A DNA stretch of 64,000 nucleotides from Liolophura sinensis (lineage: Eukaryota > Mollusca > Polyplacophora > Chitonida > Chitonidae): NCBI RefSeq assembly GCF_032854445.1, contig NW_027017984.1, positions 102,548 to 166,547 on the forward strand, in the 5' to 3' direction. The notes beneath the pieces were generated by a model. That model did not search any database. It worked only from the letters and a program-made list of their open reading frames with translations, and had not been told where the DNA came from. Below are positions 12,527 through 25,980 of the stretch, piece after piece; position 1 is the first letter of the stretch; every line of letters begins with the position of its first letter. The translations under genes and the position numbers were made by a program.

Positions 12527-14945
12527 TACATAAAAAACACAAGGTACTTGATACAGTCTGCTGTAAAAAGTACAACTAAACACTGACCCACATTTATAAG
12601 GTGCCAAAAGATGTGGAATTGGGCCAGGCATCGGCAGCTGTTAAAAAATTGCAAATATCCCTGGTTTCCATGGAGTAAGAGCCGTTGCTGGGCACGTGTT
12701 TATGACATCAATGATCATTGATCTGTCGCTACAGCCAAAGGTATTGGTCGGAGAGCAACGCGGTTTGCACCATTCGATTTGTCGTCACAAAATACGTCGG
12801 ATTAGCCTCTTACCAGCAGCACAGGAACAGTTTTTCCACTTTTGCATTTTTGCCTGGTCTTTTTGTTAATTGAAACCGGCTACACTGCACTCTGTACAAT
12901 CGCGACTGGGTCATTACTATATTCAACTTTTGACTATAAGTTATGTGCCCTTCGGTAGCACAGAAGACGTCAAATCTTTGGGCTAAGCCCATTTAACTCA
13001 CCCAGCAATTGCCTTACTTCTAAGTGCAAGACAATCTTAATGTCTTTATCTACGTGTAGAAAAACCACACCATTTGTACGTGAAAACCACAAGGTACTTA
13101 ATACAGTCTGCTGTAAAAAGTACAACTGAACACTGACCCACTTCAGTAAGGTGCCAAAAGATGCGGAATTGAGCCAGGCATCGGCAGCTGTTGAAAAATT
13201 GCAAATTTCCCTGGTTTCCATGGAGTAAGAGCCGTTGCTGGGCACGTGATTATGACATAAATGATCATTCAATTGTCGCTACAGCCAAAAGTATTGGTCG
13301 GAGAGCAACGCGGATTGCACCATTCGATTTCTCGTCACAAAATACGTCGGATTAGGCTCTTACTAATAGCATTGGAACAGTTTTTCCACTTTTGCATTTT
13401 TACCTGGTCTTTTTGTTAATTGAAATCGGCTACACTGTACTCTGTACAATCGCGACTGGTCATTACTATATTCAACTTTTGACTATAAGTTATGTGCCCT
13501 TCGGTAGCCCAGAAGACCTCAAATCTTTGGGCCAAGCCCATTTAACTCACCCAGCAATTGTCTTACTTCTAAGTCCAAGACAATCTCAATGTCTTTATCT
13601 ACGTGTAGAAAAACCACACCATTTGTACATAAAAAACACAAGGTACTTGATACAGTCTGCTGTAAAAAGTACAACTAAACACTGACCCACATTTTTAAGG
13701 TGTCAAAAGATGCAGAATTGGGCCAGGCATCGGCAGCTGTTAAAAATTGCAAATATCCCTGGTTTCCATGGAGAAAGAGCCGTTGCTGGGCACGTGATTA
13801 TGACATCAATGATCAATCAATTGTCGCTACAGCCAAAAGTATTGGTCGGAGAGCAACGCGGTTTGCACCATTCGATTTCTCGTCACAAAATACGTCGGAT
13901 TAGCCTCTTACCAGCAGCGCTGGAACAGTTTTTCCACTTTTGCATTTTTACCTGGTCTTTTTGTTAATTAAAATCGGCTAAACTGTACTCTGTACAATCG
14001 CGACTGGTCATTACTATATTCAACTTTTGACTATAAGTTATGTGCCCTTCGGTAGCCCAGAAGACGTCAAATCTTTGGGCTCAGCCCATTTAACTCACCC
14101 AGCAATTGTCTTACTTCTAAGTGCAAGACAATCTCAATGTCTTTATCTACGTGTAGAAAAACCACACCATTTGTACGTGAAAAACACAAGGTACTTGATA
14201 CAGTCTGCTGTAAAAAGTACAACTGACGACAGACCCACATGAATAAGGCAGCAAAAGATGCGGAATTGAGCCAGACATCGGCAGCTGTTGAAAAATTGCA
14301 AATTTCCCTGGTTTCCATGGAGTAAGAGCCGTTGCTGGGCACGTGATTATGACATAAATGATCATTCAATTGTCACTACAGGCAAAAGTATTGGTCGGAG
14401 AGCAACGCGGTTTGCACCATTCGATTTGTCGTCACAAAATACGTCGGATTAGCCTCTTACCAGCAGCACTGGAACAGTTTTTCCACTTTTGCATTTTTGC
14501 CTGGTCTTTTTGTTAATTGAAATCGGCTACACTGCACTCTGTACAATCGCGACTGGTTATTACTATATTCAACTTTTGACTATAAGTTATGTGCCCTTCG
14601 GTAGCCCAGAAGACGTCAAATCTTTGGGCCAAGCCCATTTAACTCACCCAGCAATTGCCTTACTTCTAAGTGCAAGACAATCTCAATGTCTTTATCTACG
14701 TGTAGAAAAACCACACCATTTGTACGTGAAAACCACAAGGTACTTGATACAGTCTGCTGTAAAAAGTACTACTGAACACTGACCCACTTCAGTAAGGTGC
14801 CAAAAGATGCGGAATTGAGCCAGGCATCGGCAGCTGTTGAAAAATTGCAAATTTCCCTGGTTTCCATAGAGTAAGAGCCGTTGCTGGGCACGTGATTATG
14901 ACATAAATGATCATTCAATGTCACTACAGCCAAAAGTATTGGTCG
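12527..14945 (+). repeat. Five-monomer duplicated segment (~2.4 kb), copy 2
   Basis: Partner of 9780-12200 and nearly contiguous with it (about 5 monomers apart). It ends where TCATTCAATGTCACTAC (one T short) is followed by GCGGATTGCACTATTCG; the first copy instead reads GCGGTTTGCACCATTCG. One A is missing in TTAAAAATTGC at about 13745, which brings a short open frame on the plus strand into phase. Confidence 0.88.
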
Positions 14946-15836
14946 GAGAGCAACGCGGATTGCACTATTCGATTTCTCGTCACAAAATACGTCGGATTAG
15001 CCTCTTACCAGCAGCACTGGAACAGTTTGTCCACTTTTGCATTTTTGCCTGGTCTTTTTGTTAATTGAAATCGGCTACACTGTACTCTGTACAATCGCGA
15101 CTGGTCATTACTATATTCAACTTTTGATTATAAGTTATGTGCCCCTCGGTAGCCCAGAAGACGTCAAATCTTTGGGCTAAGCCCATTTAACTCACCCAGC
15201 AATTGTCTTACTTCTAAGTCCAAGACAATCTCAATGTCTTTATCTACGTGTAGAAATACCACACCATTTGTACATAAAAAACACAAGGTACTTGATACAG
15301 TCTGCTGTAAAAAGTACAACTAAACACTGACCCACATTTATAAGGTGCCAAAAGATGTGGAATTGAGCCAGGCATCGGCAGCTGTTAAAAAATTGAAAAT
15401 ATCCCTGGTTTCCATGGAGTAAGAGCCGTTGCTGGGCACGTGATTATGACATCAATGATCATTGATCTGTCGCTACAGCCAAAAGTATTGGTCGGAGAGC
15501 AACGCGGTTTGCACCATTCGATTTCTCGTCACAAAATACGTCGGATTAGCCTCTTACTAGTAGCATTGGAACAGTTTGTCCACTTTTGCATTTTTACCTG
15601 GTCTTTTTGTTAATTGAAATCGGCTACACTGTACTCTGTACAATCGCGACAGGTCATTACTATATTCAACTTTTGACTATAAGTTATGTGCCTTTCGGTA
15701 GCCCAGAAGACGTCAAATCTTTGGGCTAAGCCCATTTAACTCACCCAGCAATTGCCTTACTTCTAAGTGCAAGACAATCTCAATGTCTTTATCTACGCGT
15801 AGAAAAACCACACCATTTGTACGTGAAAACCACAAG

Positions 15837-15866
15837 GTATGTGATACAGTCTGCTGTAAAATGTAC
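15837..15866 (+). repeat. Hairpin variant with paired changes in the outer stem
   Basis: Here the arms read GTATGTGATACAG and CTGTAAAATGTAC. Relative to the common form, left position 4 is C to T and left position 5 is T to G, and the partner of position 5 is A to T. In RNA terms a C-G and a U-A pair become U-G and G-U, so the stem could still close. The same variant occurs at 25169-25198, 29017-29046, 36155-36184 and 39449-39478, all apparently copies of one ancestral unit. Confidence 0.75.
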
Positions 15867-16109
15867 AACTGAACACTGACCCACTTCAGTAAGGTGCCAA
15901 AAGATGCGGAATTGAGCCAGGCATCGGCAGCTGTTGAAAAATTGCAAATTTCCCTGGTTTCCATATAGTAAGAGCCGTTGCTGGGCACGTGATTATGACA
16001 TAAATGATCATTCAATTGTCACTACAGGCAAAAATATTGGTCGGAGAGCAACGCGGTTTGCACCATTCGATTTGTTGTCACAAAATACGTCGGATCAGCC
16101 TTTTACTAG

Positions 16110-18300
16110 CAGCACTGGAACAGTTTTTCCACTTTTGCATTTTTGCCTGGTCTTTTTGTTAATTGAAATCGGCTACACTGTACTCTGTACAATCGCGACT
16201 GGTCATTACTATATTCAACTTTTGACTATAAGTTATGTGCCCCTCGGTAGCCCAGAAGACGTCAAATCTTTGGGCTAAGCCCATTTAACTCACCCAGCAA
16301 TTGTCTTACTTCTAAGTCCAAGACAAGCTCAATGTCTTTATCTACGTGTAGAAATACCACACCATTTGTACATAAAAAACACAAGGTACTTGATACAGTC
16401 TGCTGTAAAAAGTACAACTAAACACTGACCCACATTTATAAGGTGCCAAAAGATGTGGAATTGGGCCAGGCATCGGCAGCTGTTAAAAAATTGAAAATAT
16501 CCCTGGTTTCCATGGAGTAAGAGCCGTTGCTGGGGACGTGATTATGACATCAATGATCATTGATCTGTCGCTACAGCCAAAAGTATTGGTCGGAGAGCAA
16601 CGCGGTTTGCACCATTCGATTTCTCGTCACAAAATACGTCGGATTAGCCTCTTACTAGTAGCATTGGAACAGTTTTTTCCACTTTTGCATTTTTGCTTCG
16701 TCTTTTTGTTCATTGAAATCGGCTAAACTGTACTCTGTACAATCGCGACTGGTCATTACTATATTCAACTTTTGACTATAAGTTATGTGCCCTTCGGTAG
16801 CCCAGAAGACGTCAAATCTTTCGGCTAAGCCCATTTAACTCACCCAGCAATTGCCTTACTTCTAAGTGCAAGACAATCTTAATGTCTTTATCTACGTGTA
16901 GAAAAAAAACACCATTTGTACGTGAAAAACACAAGGTACTTGATACAGTCTGCTGTAAAAAGTACAACTGAGCACTGACCCACTTCAGTAAGGTGCCAAA
17001 AGATGCAGAATTGAGCCAGGCATCGGCAGCTGTTGAAAAATTGCAAATTTCCCTGGTTTCCATGGAGTAAGAGCCGTTGCTGGGCAAGTGATTATGACAT
17101 AAGTGATCATTCAATTGTCACTACAGCCAAAAGTATGGTCGGAGAGCAACGCGGATTGCACTATTCGATTTCTCGTCACAAAATACGTCGGATTAGCCTC
17201 TTACCAGCAGCACTGGAACAGTTTGTCCACTTTTGCATTTTTGCCTGGTCTTTTTGTTAATTGAAATCGGCTACACTGTACTCTGTACAATCGCGACTGG
17301 TCATTACTATATTCAACTTTTCACTATAAGTTATGTGCCCTTCGGTAGCCCAGAAGACGTCAAATCTATCGGCTTAGCCCATTCAACTCACCCAGCAATT
17401 ACCTTACTTCTAAGTGCTAGAGAATCTCAATGTCTTTATCTACGTGTAGAAAAACCACACCATTTGTACGTGAAAACCACAAGGTACTTGATACAGTCTG
17501 CTGTAAAAAGTACAACGGAACACTGACCCACTTCAGTAAGGTGCCAAAAGATGCGGAATTGAGCCAGGCATCGGCAGCTGTTGAAAAATTGCAAATTTCC
17601 TGGTTTCCATGGAGTAAGAGCCGTTGCTGGGCACGTGATTATGACATAAATGATCATTCAATTGTCACTACAGGCAAAAGTATTGGTCGGAGAGCAACGC
17701 GGTTTCCACCATTCGATTTCTCGTCACAAAATACGTCGGATTAGCCTCTTACCAGCAGCACTGGAACAGTTTTTCCACTTTGCATTTTTACCTGGTCTTT
17801 TTGTTAATTGAAATCGGCTACACTGTACTCTGTACAATCGCGACTGGTCATTACTATATTCAACTTTTGACTATAAGTTATGTGCCCTTCGGTAGCCCAG
17901 AAGACGTCAAATCTTTGGGCCAAGCCCATTTAACTCACCCAGCAATTGCCTTACTTCTAAGTGCAAGACAATCTCAATGTCTTTATCTACGTGTAGAAAA
18001 ACCACACCATTTGTACGTGAAAACCACAAGGTACTTGATACAGTCTGCTGTAAAAAGTACAACTGAACACTGACCCACTTCAGTAAGGTGCCAAAGATGC
18101 GGAATTGAGCCAGGCATCGGCAGCTGTTGAAAAATTTGCAAATTTCCCTGGTTTCCATGGAGTAAGAGCCGTTGCTGGGCACGTGATTATGACATTAATG
18201 ATCATTCAATTGTCACTACAGCCAAAAGTATTGGTCGGACAGCAACGCGGTTTGCACCATTCGATTTGTCGTCACAAAATACGTCGGAATAGCCTCTTAC
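16110..18300 (+). repeat. Four-monomer tandem duplication (2.19 kb), copy 1
   Basis: Units 16204, 16754, 17302 and 17849 pair with 18398, 18947, 19496 and 20046. Shared rare variants: GCTGGGGACGTGATTATG, GGGCAAGTGATTATG followed by ATAAGTGATC, CAACTTTTCACTATAAG, GGCTTAGCCCATTCAAC with AAGTGCTAGAGAATC, and TTTCCACCATTCG. Copy 1 has private single-base losses (AAAGTATGGTCGG at about 17130, TTTCCTGG at about 17598), giving units of 548 and 547 bp. Confidence 0.9.
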
Positions 18301-20500
18301 CAGCAGCACTGGAACAGTTTTTCCACTTTTGCATTTTTGCCTGGTCTTTTTGTTAATTGAAATCGGCTACACTGTACTCTGTACAATCGCGACTGGTCAT
18401 TACTATATTCAACTTTTGACTATAAGTTATGTGCCCCTCGGTAGCCCAGAAGACGTCAAATCTTTCGGCTAAGCCCATTTAACTCACCCAGCAATTGTCT
18501 TACTTCTAAGTCCAAGACAATCTCAATGTCTTTATCTACGTGTAGAAATACCACACCATTTGTACATAAAAAACACAAGGTACTTGATACAGTCTGCTGT
18601 AAAAAGTACAACTAAACACTGACCCACATTTATAAGGTGCCAAAAGATGTGGAATTGGGCCAGGCATCGGCAGCTGTTAAAAAATTGAAAATATCCCTGG
18701 TTTCCATGGAGTAAGAGCCGTTGCTGGGGACGTGATTATGACATCAATGATCATTGATCTGTCGCTACAGCCAAAAGTATTGGTCGGAGAGCAACGCGGT
18801 TTGCACCATTCGATTTCTCGTCACAAAATACGTCGGATTAGCCTCTTACTAGTAGCATTGGAACAGTTTTTCCACTTTTGCATTTTTGCTTCGTCTTTTT
18901 GTTAATTGAAATCGGCTAAACTGTACTCTGTACAATCGCGACTGGTCATTACTATATTCAACTTTTGACTATAAGTTATGTGCCCTTCGGTAGCCCAGAA
19001 GACGTCAAATCTTTCGGCTAAGCCCATTTAACTCACCCAGCAATTGCCTTACTTCTAAGTGCAAGACAATCTTAATGTCTTTATCTACGTGTAGAAAAAC
19101 CACACCATTTGTACGTGAAAAACACAAGGTACTTGATACAGTCTGCTGTAAAAAGTACAACTGAGCACTGACCCACTTCAGTAAGGTGCCAAAAGATGCA
19201 GAATTGAGCCAGGCATCGGCAGCTGTTGAAAAATTGCAAATTTCCCTGGTTTCCATGGAGTAAGAGCCGTTGCTGGGCAAGTGATTATGACATAAGTGAT
19301 CATTCAATTGTCACTACAGCCAAAAGTATTGGTCGGAGAGCAACGCGGATTGCACTATTCGATTTCTCGTCACAAAATACGTCGGATTAGCCTCTTACCA
19401 GCAGCACTGGAACAGTTTGTCCACTTTTGCATTTTTGCCTGGTCTTTTTGTTAATTGAAATCGGCTACACTGTACTCTGTACAATCGCGACTGGTCATTA
19501 CTATATTCAACTTTTCACTATAAGTTATGTGCCCTTCGGTAGCCCAGAAGACGTCAAATCTATCGGCTTAGCCCATTCAACTCACCCAGCAATTACCTTA
19601 CTTCTAAGTGCTAGAGAATCTCAATGTCTTTATCTACGTGTAGAAAAACCACACCATTTGTACGTGAAAACCACAAGGTACTTGATACAGTCTGCTGTAA
19701 AAAGTACAACTGAACACTGACCCACTTCAGTAAGGTGCCAAAAGATGCGGAATTGAGCCAGGCATCGGCAGCTGTTGAAAAATTGCAAATTTCCCTGGTT
19801 TCCATGGAGTAAGAGCCGTTGCTGGGCACGTGATTATGACATAAATGATCATTCAATTGTCACTACAGGCAAAAGTATTGGTCGGAGAGCAACGCGGTTT
19901 CCACCATTCGATTTCTCGTCACAAAATACGTCGGATTAGCCTCTTACCAGCAGCACTGGAACAGTTTTTTCCACTTTTGCATTTTTACCTGGTCTTTTTG
20001 TTAATTGAAATCGGCTACACTGTACTCTGTACAATCGCGACTGGTCATTACTATATTCAACTTTTGACTATAAGTTATGTGCCCTTCGGTAGCCCAGAAG
20101 ACGTCAAATCTTTGGGCCAAGCCCATTTAACTAACCCAGCAATTGCCTTACTTCTAAGTGCAAGACAATCTCAATGTCTTTATCTACGTGTAGAAAAACC
20201 ACACCATTTGTACGTGAAAACCACAAGGTACTTGATACAGTCTGCTGTAAAAAGTACAACTGAACACTGACCCACTTCAGTAAGGTGCCAAAAGATGCGG
20301 AATTGAGCCAGGCATCGGCAGCTGTTGAAAAATTGCAAATTTCCCTGGTTTCCATGGAGTAAGAGCCGTTGCTGGGCACGTGATTATGACATAAATGATC
20401 ATTCAATTGTCACTACAGCCAAAAGTATTGGTCGGAGAGCAACGCGGTTTGCACCATTCGATTTGTCGTCACAAAATACGTCGGAATAGTCTCTTACCAG
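18300..20500 (+). repeat. Four-monomer tandem duplication (2.19 kb), copy 2
   Basis: This copy directly follows copy 1, with an offset of 2193-2197 bp between paired units. The junction lies near the CGTCGGAATAG variant found at the end of both copies (about 18287 and 20482). Copy 2 lacks the single-base losses of copy 1 and has TTAACTAACCCAGC at about 20130 in place of TTAACTCACCCAGC. Confidence 0.9.
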
Positions 20501-20594
20501 CAGCACTGGAACAGTTTTTTCACTTTTGCATTTTTACCTGGTCTTTTTGTTAATTGAAATCGGCTACACTGTACTCTGTACAATCGCGACTGGT

Positions 20595-22530
20595 CATTAC
20601 TATATTCAACTTTTGACTATAAGTTATGTGCCCTTCGGTAGCCCAGAAGACGTCAAATCTTTGGGCTAAGCCCATTTAACTCACCCAGCAATTGTCTTAC
20701 TTGTAAGTCCAAGACAATCTCAATGCCTTTATCTACGTGTAGAAAAACCAGACCATTTGTACATAAAAAACACAAGGTACTTGATACAGTCTGCTGTAAA
20801 AAGTACAACTGACCACAGACACACATGAATAAGGTGCCAAAAGATGCGGAATTGAGCCAGGCATCGGCAGCTGTTGAAAAATTGCAAATTTCCCTGGTTT
20901 CCATGGAGTAAGAGCCGTTGCTGGGCACGTGATTATGACATAAATGATCATTCAATTGTCACTACAGGCAAAAGTATTGGTCGGAGAGCAACGCGGTTTG
21001 CACCATTCGATTTCTCGTCACAAAATACGTCGGATTAGCTTCTTACTAGCAGCACTGGAACAGTTTGTCCACTTTTGCATTTTTACCTGGTCTTTTTGTT
21101 AATTGAAATCGGCTACACTGTACTCTGTACAATCGCGACTGGTCATTACTGTATTCAACTTTTGATTATAAGTTATGTGCCCCTCGGTAGCCCAGAAGAC
21201 GTCAAATCTTTGGGCTAAGCCCATTTAACTCACCCAGCAATTGTCTTACTTCTAAGTCCAAGACAATCTCAATGTCTTTATCTACGTGTAGAAATACCAC
21301 ACCATTTGTACATAAAAAACACAAGGTACTTGATACAGTCTGCTGTAAAAAGTACAACTAAACACTGACCCACATTTATAAGGTGCCAAAAGATGTGGAA
21401 TTGAGCCAGGCATCGGCAGCTGTTAAAAAATTGAAAATATCCCTGGTTTCCATGGAGTAAGAGCCGTTGCTGGGCACGTGATTATGACATCAATGATCAT
21501 TGATCTGTCGCTACAGCCAAAAGTATTGGTCGGAGAGCAACGCGGTTTGCACCATTCGATTTCTCGTCACAAAATACGTCGGATTAGCCTCTTACTAGTA
21601 GCATTGGAACAGTTTGTCCACTTTTGCATTTTTACCTGGTCTTTTTGTTAATTGAAATCGGCTACACTGTACTCTGTACAATCGCGACTGGTCATTACTA
21701 TATTCAACTTTTGACTATAAGTTATGTGCCTTTCGGTAGCCCAGAAGACGTCAAATCTTTCGGCTAAGCCCATTTAACTAACCCAGCAATTGTCTTACTT
21801 CTAAATGCAAGACAATCTCAATGTCTTTATCTACGTGTAGAAAAACCACACCATTTGTACGTGAAAAACACAAGGTACTTGATACCGTCTGCTGTAAAAA
21901 GTACAACTGACCACAGACCCACATGAATAAGGCGCCAAAAGATGCGGAATTGAGCCAGGCATCGGCAGCTGTTGAAAAATTGCAAATTTCCCTGGTTTCC
22001 ATGGAGTAAGAGCCGTTGCTGGGCACGTGATTATGACATAAATGATCATTCAATTGTCACTACAGCCAAAAGTATTGGTCGGAGAGCAACGCGGTTTGCA
22101 CCATTCGATTTCTCGTCACAAAATACGTCGGATTAGCCTCTTACCAGCAGCACTGGAACAGTTTTTCCACTTTTGCATTTTTGCCTGGTCTTTTTGTTAA
22201 TTGAAACCGGCTACACTGCACTCTGTACAATCGCGACTGGTCATTACTATATTCAACTTTTGACTATAAGTTATGTGCCCTTCGGTAGCCCAGAAGACGT
22301 CAAATCTTTGGGCCAAGCCCATTTAACTCACCCAGCAATTGCCTTACTTCTAAGTGCAAGACAATCTCAATGTCTTTATCTACGTGTAGAAATACCACAC
22401 CATTTGTACGTGAAAACCACAAGGTACTTGATACAGTCTGCTGTAAAAAGTACAACTGAACACTGACCCACTTCAGTAAGGTGCCAAAAGATGCGGAATT
22501 GAGCCAGGCATCGGCAGCTGTTGAAAAATT
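20595..22530 (+). repeat. Four-monomer block C-B-C-A, copy 1 (partner at 29.9-31.9 kb)
   Basis: Units 20595, 21144, 21693 and 22242 pair with 29933, 30483, 31032 and 31581 at an offset of 9338-9339 bp. Shared markers: CTTACTTGTAAGTCC, ACAGACACACATGAATAAGG, TTGATTATAAGTTATG with GTGCCCCTCGG, TTAACTAACCCAGC with TTCTAAATGCAAG, and AGAAATACCACACC. The match is patchy: the second pair differs near its end (TTACTAGTAGCATTGG versus TTACCAGCAGCACTGG), and the last pair diverges after about offset 290. Confidence 0.8.
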
Positions 22531-25500
22531 GCAAATATCCCTGGTTTCCATGGAGTAAGAGCCATTGCTGGGCACGTGATTATGACATAAATGATCATTC
22601 ATTTGTCGCTACAGCCAAAAGTATTGGTCGGAGAGCAACGCGGATTGCACCATTCGATTTCTCGTCACAAAATACGTCGGATTAGGCTCTTACTAGTAGC
22701 ATTGGAACAGTTTTTCCACTTTTGCATTTTTGCCTGGTCTTTTTGTTAATTGAAATCGGCTACACTGTACTCTGTACAATCGCGACTGGTCATTACTATA
22801 TTCAACTTTTGACTATAAGTTATGTGCCCTTCGGTAGCCCAGAAGACGTCAAATCTTTGGGCTAAGCCCATTTAACTAACCCAGCAATTGTCTTACTTCT
22901 AAATGCAAGACAATCTCAATGTCTTTATCTACGTGTAGAAAAACCACACCATTTGTACGTGAAAAACACAAGGTACTTGATACCGTCTGCTGTAAAAAGT
23001 ATAACTGACCACAGACCCACATGAATAAGGCGCCAAAAGATGCGGAATTGAGCCAGGCATCGGCAGCTGTTGAAAAATTGCAAATTTCCCTGGTTTCCAT
23101 GGAGTAAGAGCCGTTGCTGGGCACGTGATTATGACATAAATGATCATTCAATTGTCACTACAGGCAAAAGTATTGGTCGGAGAGCAACGCGGTTTGCACC
23201 ATTCGATTTCTCGTCACAAAATACGTCGGATTAGCCTCTTACCAGCAGCACTGGAACAGTTTTTCCACTTTTGCATTTTTGCCTGGTCTTTTTGTTAATT
23301 GAAACCGGCTACACTGCACTCTGTACAATCGCGACTGGTCATTACTATATTCAACTTTTGACTATAAGTTATGTGCCCTTCGGTAGCCCAGAAGACGTCA
23401 AATCTTTCGGCTAAGCCCATTTAACTCACCCAGCAATTGTCTTACTTCTAAGTGCAAGACAATCTCAATGTCTTTATCTACGTGTAGAAAAACCACACCA
23501 TTTGTACGTGAAAAACACAAGGTACTTGATACCGTCTGCTGTAAAAAGTACAACTGACCACAGACCCACATGAATAAGGCGCCAAAAGATGCGGAATTGA
23601 GCCAGGCATCGGCAGCTGTTGAAAAATTGCAAATTTCCCTGGTTTCCATGGAGTAAGAGCCGTTGCTGGGCACGTGATTATGACATAAATGATCATTCAA
23701 TTGTCACTACAGGCAAAAGTATTGGTCGGAGAGCAACGCGGTTTGCACCATTCGATTTGTCGTCACAAAATACGTCGGATTAGCCTCTTACCAGCAGCAC
23801 TGGAACAGTTTTTCCACTTTTGCATTTTTGCCTGGTCTTTTTGTTAATTGAAACCGGCTACACTGCACTCTGTACAATCGCGACTGGTCATTACTATATT
23901 CAACTTTTGACTATAAGTTATGTGCCCTTCGGTAGCCCAGAAGACGTCAAATCTTTGGGCCAAGCCCATTTAACTCACCCAGCAATTGCCTTACTTCTAA
24001 GTGCAAGACAATCTCAATGTCTTTATCTACGTGTAGAAATACCACACCATTTGTACGTGAAAACCACAAGGTACTTGATACAGTCTGCTGTAAAAAGTAC
24101 AACTGAACACTGACCCACTTCAGTAAGGTGCCAAAAGATGCGCAATTGAGCCAGGCATCGGCAGCTGTTGAAAAATTGCAAATATTCCTGGTTTCCATGG
24201 AGTAAGAGCCATAGCTGTGCACGTGATTATGACATAAATGATCATTCAATTGTCGCTACAGCCAAAAGTATTGGTCGGAGAGCAACGCAAATTGCACCAT
24301 TCGATTTCTCGTCACAAAATACGTCGGATTAGGCTCTTACTAGTAGCATTGGAACAGTTTTTCCACTTTTGCATTTTTGCCTGGTCTTTTTGTTAATTGA
24401 AATCGGCTACACTGTACTCTGTACAATCGCGACTGGTCATTACTATATTCAACTTTTGACTATAAGTTATGTGCCCTTCGGTAGCCCAGAAGACGTCAAA
24501 TCTATCGGCTTAGCCCATTCAACTCACCCAGCAATTACCTTACTTCTAAGTGCTAGACAATCTCAATGTCTTTATCTACGTGTAGAAAAACCACACCATT
24601 TGTACGTGAAAACCACAAGGTACTTGATACAGTCTGCTGTAAAAAGTACAACTGAACACTGACCCACTTCAGTAAGGTGCCAAAAGATGCGGAATTGAGC
24701 CAGGCATCGGCAGCTGTTGAAAAATTGCAAATTTCCCTGGTTTCCATGGAGTAAGAGCCGTTGCTGGGCACGTGATTATGACATAAATGATCATTCAATT
24801 GTCACTACAGCCAAAAGTATTGGTCGGAGAGCAACGCGGTTTCCACCATTCGATTTCTCGTCACAAAATACGTCGGATTAGCTTCTTACCAGCAGCACTG
24901 GAACAGTTTTTCCACTTTTGCATTTTTGCCTGGTCTTTTTGTTAATTGAAATCGGCTACACTGTACTCTGTACAATCGCGACTGGTCATTACTATATTCA
25001 AATTTTGACTATAAGTTATGTGCCCTTCGGTAGCCCAGAAGACGTCAAATCTTTGGGCTAAGCCCATTTAACTCACCCAGCAATTGCCTTACTTCTAAGT
25101 GCAAGACAATCTCAATGTCTTTATCTACGCGTAGAAAAACCACACCATTTGTACGTGAAAACCACAAGGTATGTGATACAGTCTGCTGTAAAATGTACAA
25201 CTGAACACTGACCCACTTCAGTAAGGTGCCAAAAGATGCGGAATTGAGCCAGGCATCGGCAGCTGTTGAAAAATTGCAAATTTCCCTGGTTTCCATGGAG
25301 TAAGAGCCGTTGCTGGGCACGTGATTATGACATAAATGATCATTCAATTGTCACTACAGGCAAAAATATTGGTCGGAGAGCAACGCGGTTTGCACTATTC
25401 GATTTGTCGTCACAAAATACGTCGGATTAGCCTCTTACCAGCAGCACTGGAACAGTTTTTCCACTTTTGCATTTTTACCTGGTCTTTTTGTTAATTGAAA

Positions 25501-25980
25501 TCGGCTACACTGTACTCTGTACAATCGCGACTGGTCATTACTATATTCAACTTTTGACTATAAGTTATGTGCCCTTCGGTAGCCCAGAAGACGTCAAATC
25601 TTTGGGCCAAGCCATTTAACTCACCCAGCAATTGCCTTACTTCTAAGTGCAAGACAATCTCAATGTCTTTATCTACGTGTAGAAAAACCACACCATTTGT
25701 ACGTGAAAACCACAAGGTACTTGATACAGTCTGCTGTAAAAAGTACAACTGAACACTGACCCACTTCAGTAAGGTGCCAAAAGATGCGGAATTGAGCCAG
25801 GCATCGGCAGCTGTTGAAAAATTGCAAATTTCCCTGGTTTCCATGGAGTAAGAGCCGTTGCTGGGCACGTGATTATGACATAAATGATCATTCAATTGTC
25901 ACTACAGCCAAAAGTATTGGTCGGAGAGCAACGCAGTTTGCACCATTCGATTTGTCGTCACAAAATACGTCGGAATAGCC
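22140..25980 (+). repeat. Seven-monomer tandem duplication (3.84 kb), copy 1
   Basis: Units 22242, 22791, 23340, 23889, 24438, 24987 and 25536 pair with 26084, 26633, 27184, 27736, 28286, 28835 and 29384. Shared rare markers are GAGCCATTGCTGGG with ATCATTCATTTGTCGC, AAAGTATAACTGACC, GATGCGCAATTGAG with GAGCCATAGCTGTGC, GGCTTAGCCCATTCAAC with AAGTGCTAGACAATC, ACGCGTAGAAAAACC with AAGGTATGTGATAC and AAAATGTAC, and ACGCAGTTTGC with CGTCGGAATAG. Confidence 0.92.

Larger units (their letters stand above)
10714..21692 (+). repeat. Monomers 21-40 (catalogue with type)
   Basis: Unit starts and type: 10714 D; 11263 C; 11813 A; 12362 B; 12912 A; 13461 D; 14009 C; 14558 A; 15106 B; 15655 A; 16204 B; 16754 A; 17302 A; 17849 A; 18398 B; 18947 A; 19496 A; 20046 A; 20595 C; 21144 B. 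The order B-A-D-C-A at 9615-12361 recurs at 12362-15105, and B-A-A-A at 16204 recurs at 18398. Units 11813 and 14558 start with TATTAC instead of CATTAC. Units 15106 and 21144 share GATTATAAGTTATG with GTGCCCCTCGG. Only satellite sequence is seen. Confidence 0.95.

Noticed and set aside
17430-17744. Translated stretch TVCCKKYN followed by THFSKVPKDAELSQ, loosely like the start of a THAP-type zinc finger of a transposase
   Set aside because: Only a few residues are suggestive, a stop normally separates the two parts, and the remaining zinc ligands and core motifs are not evident.
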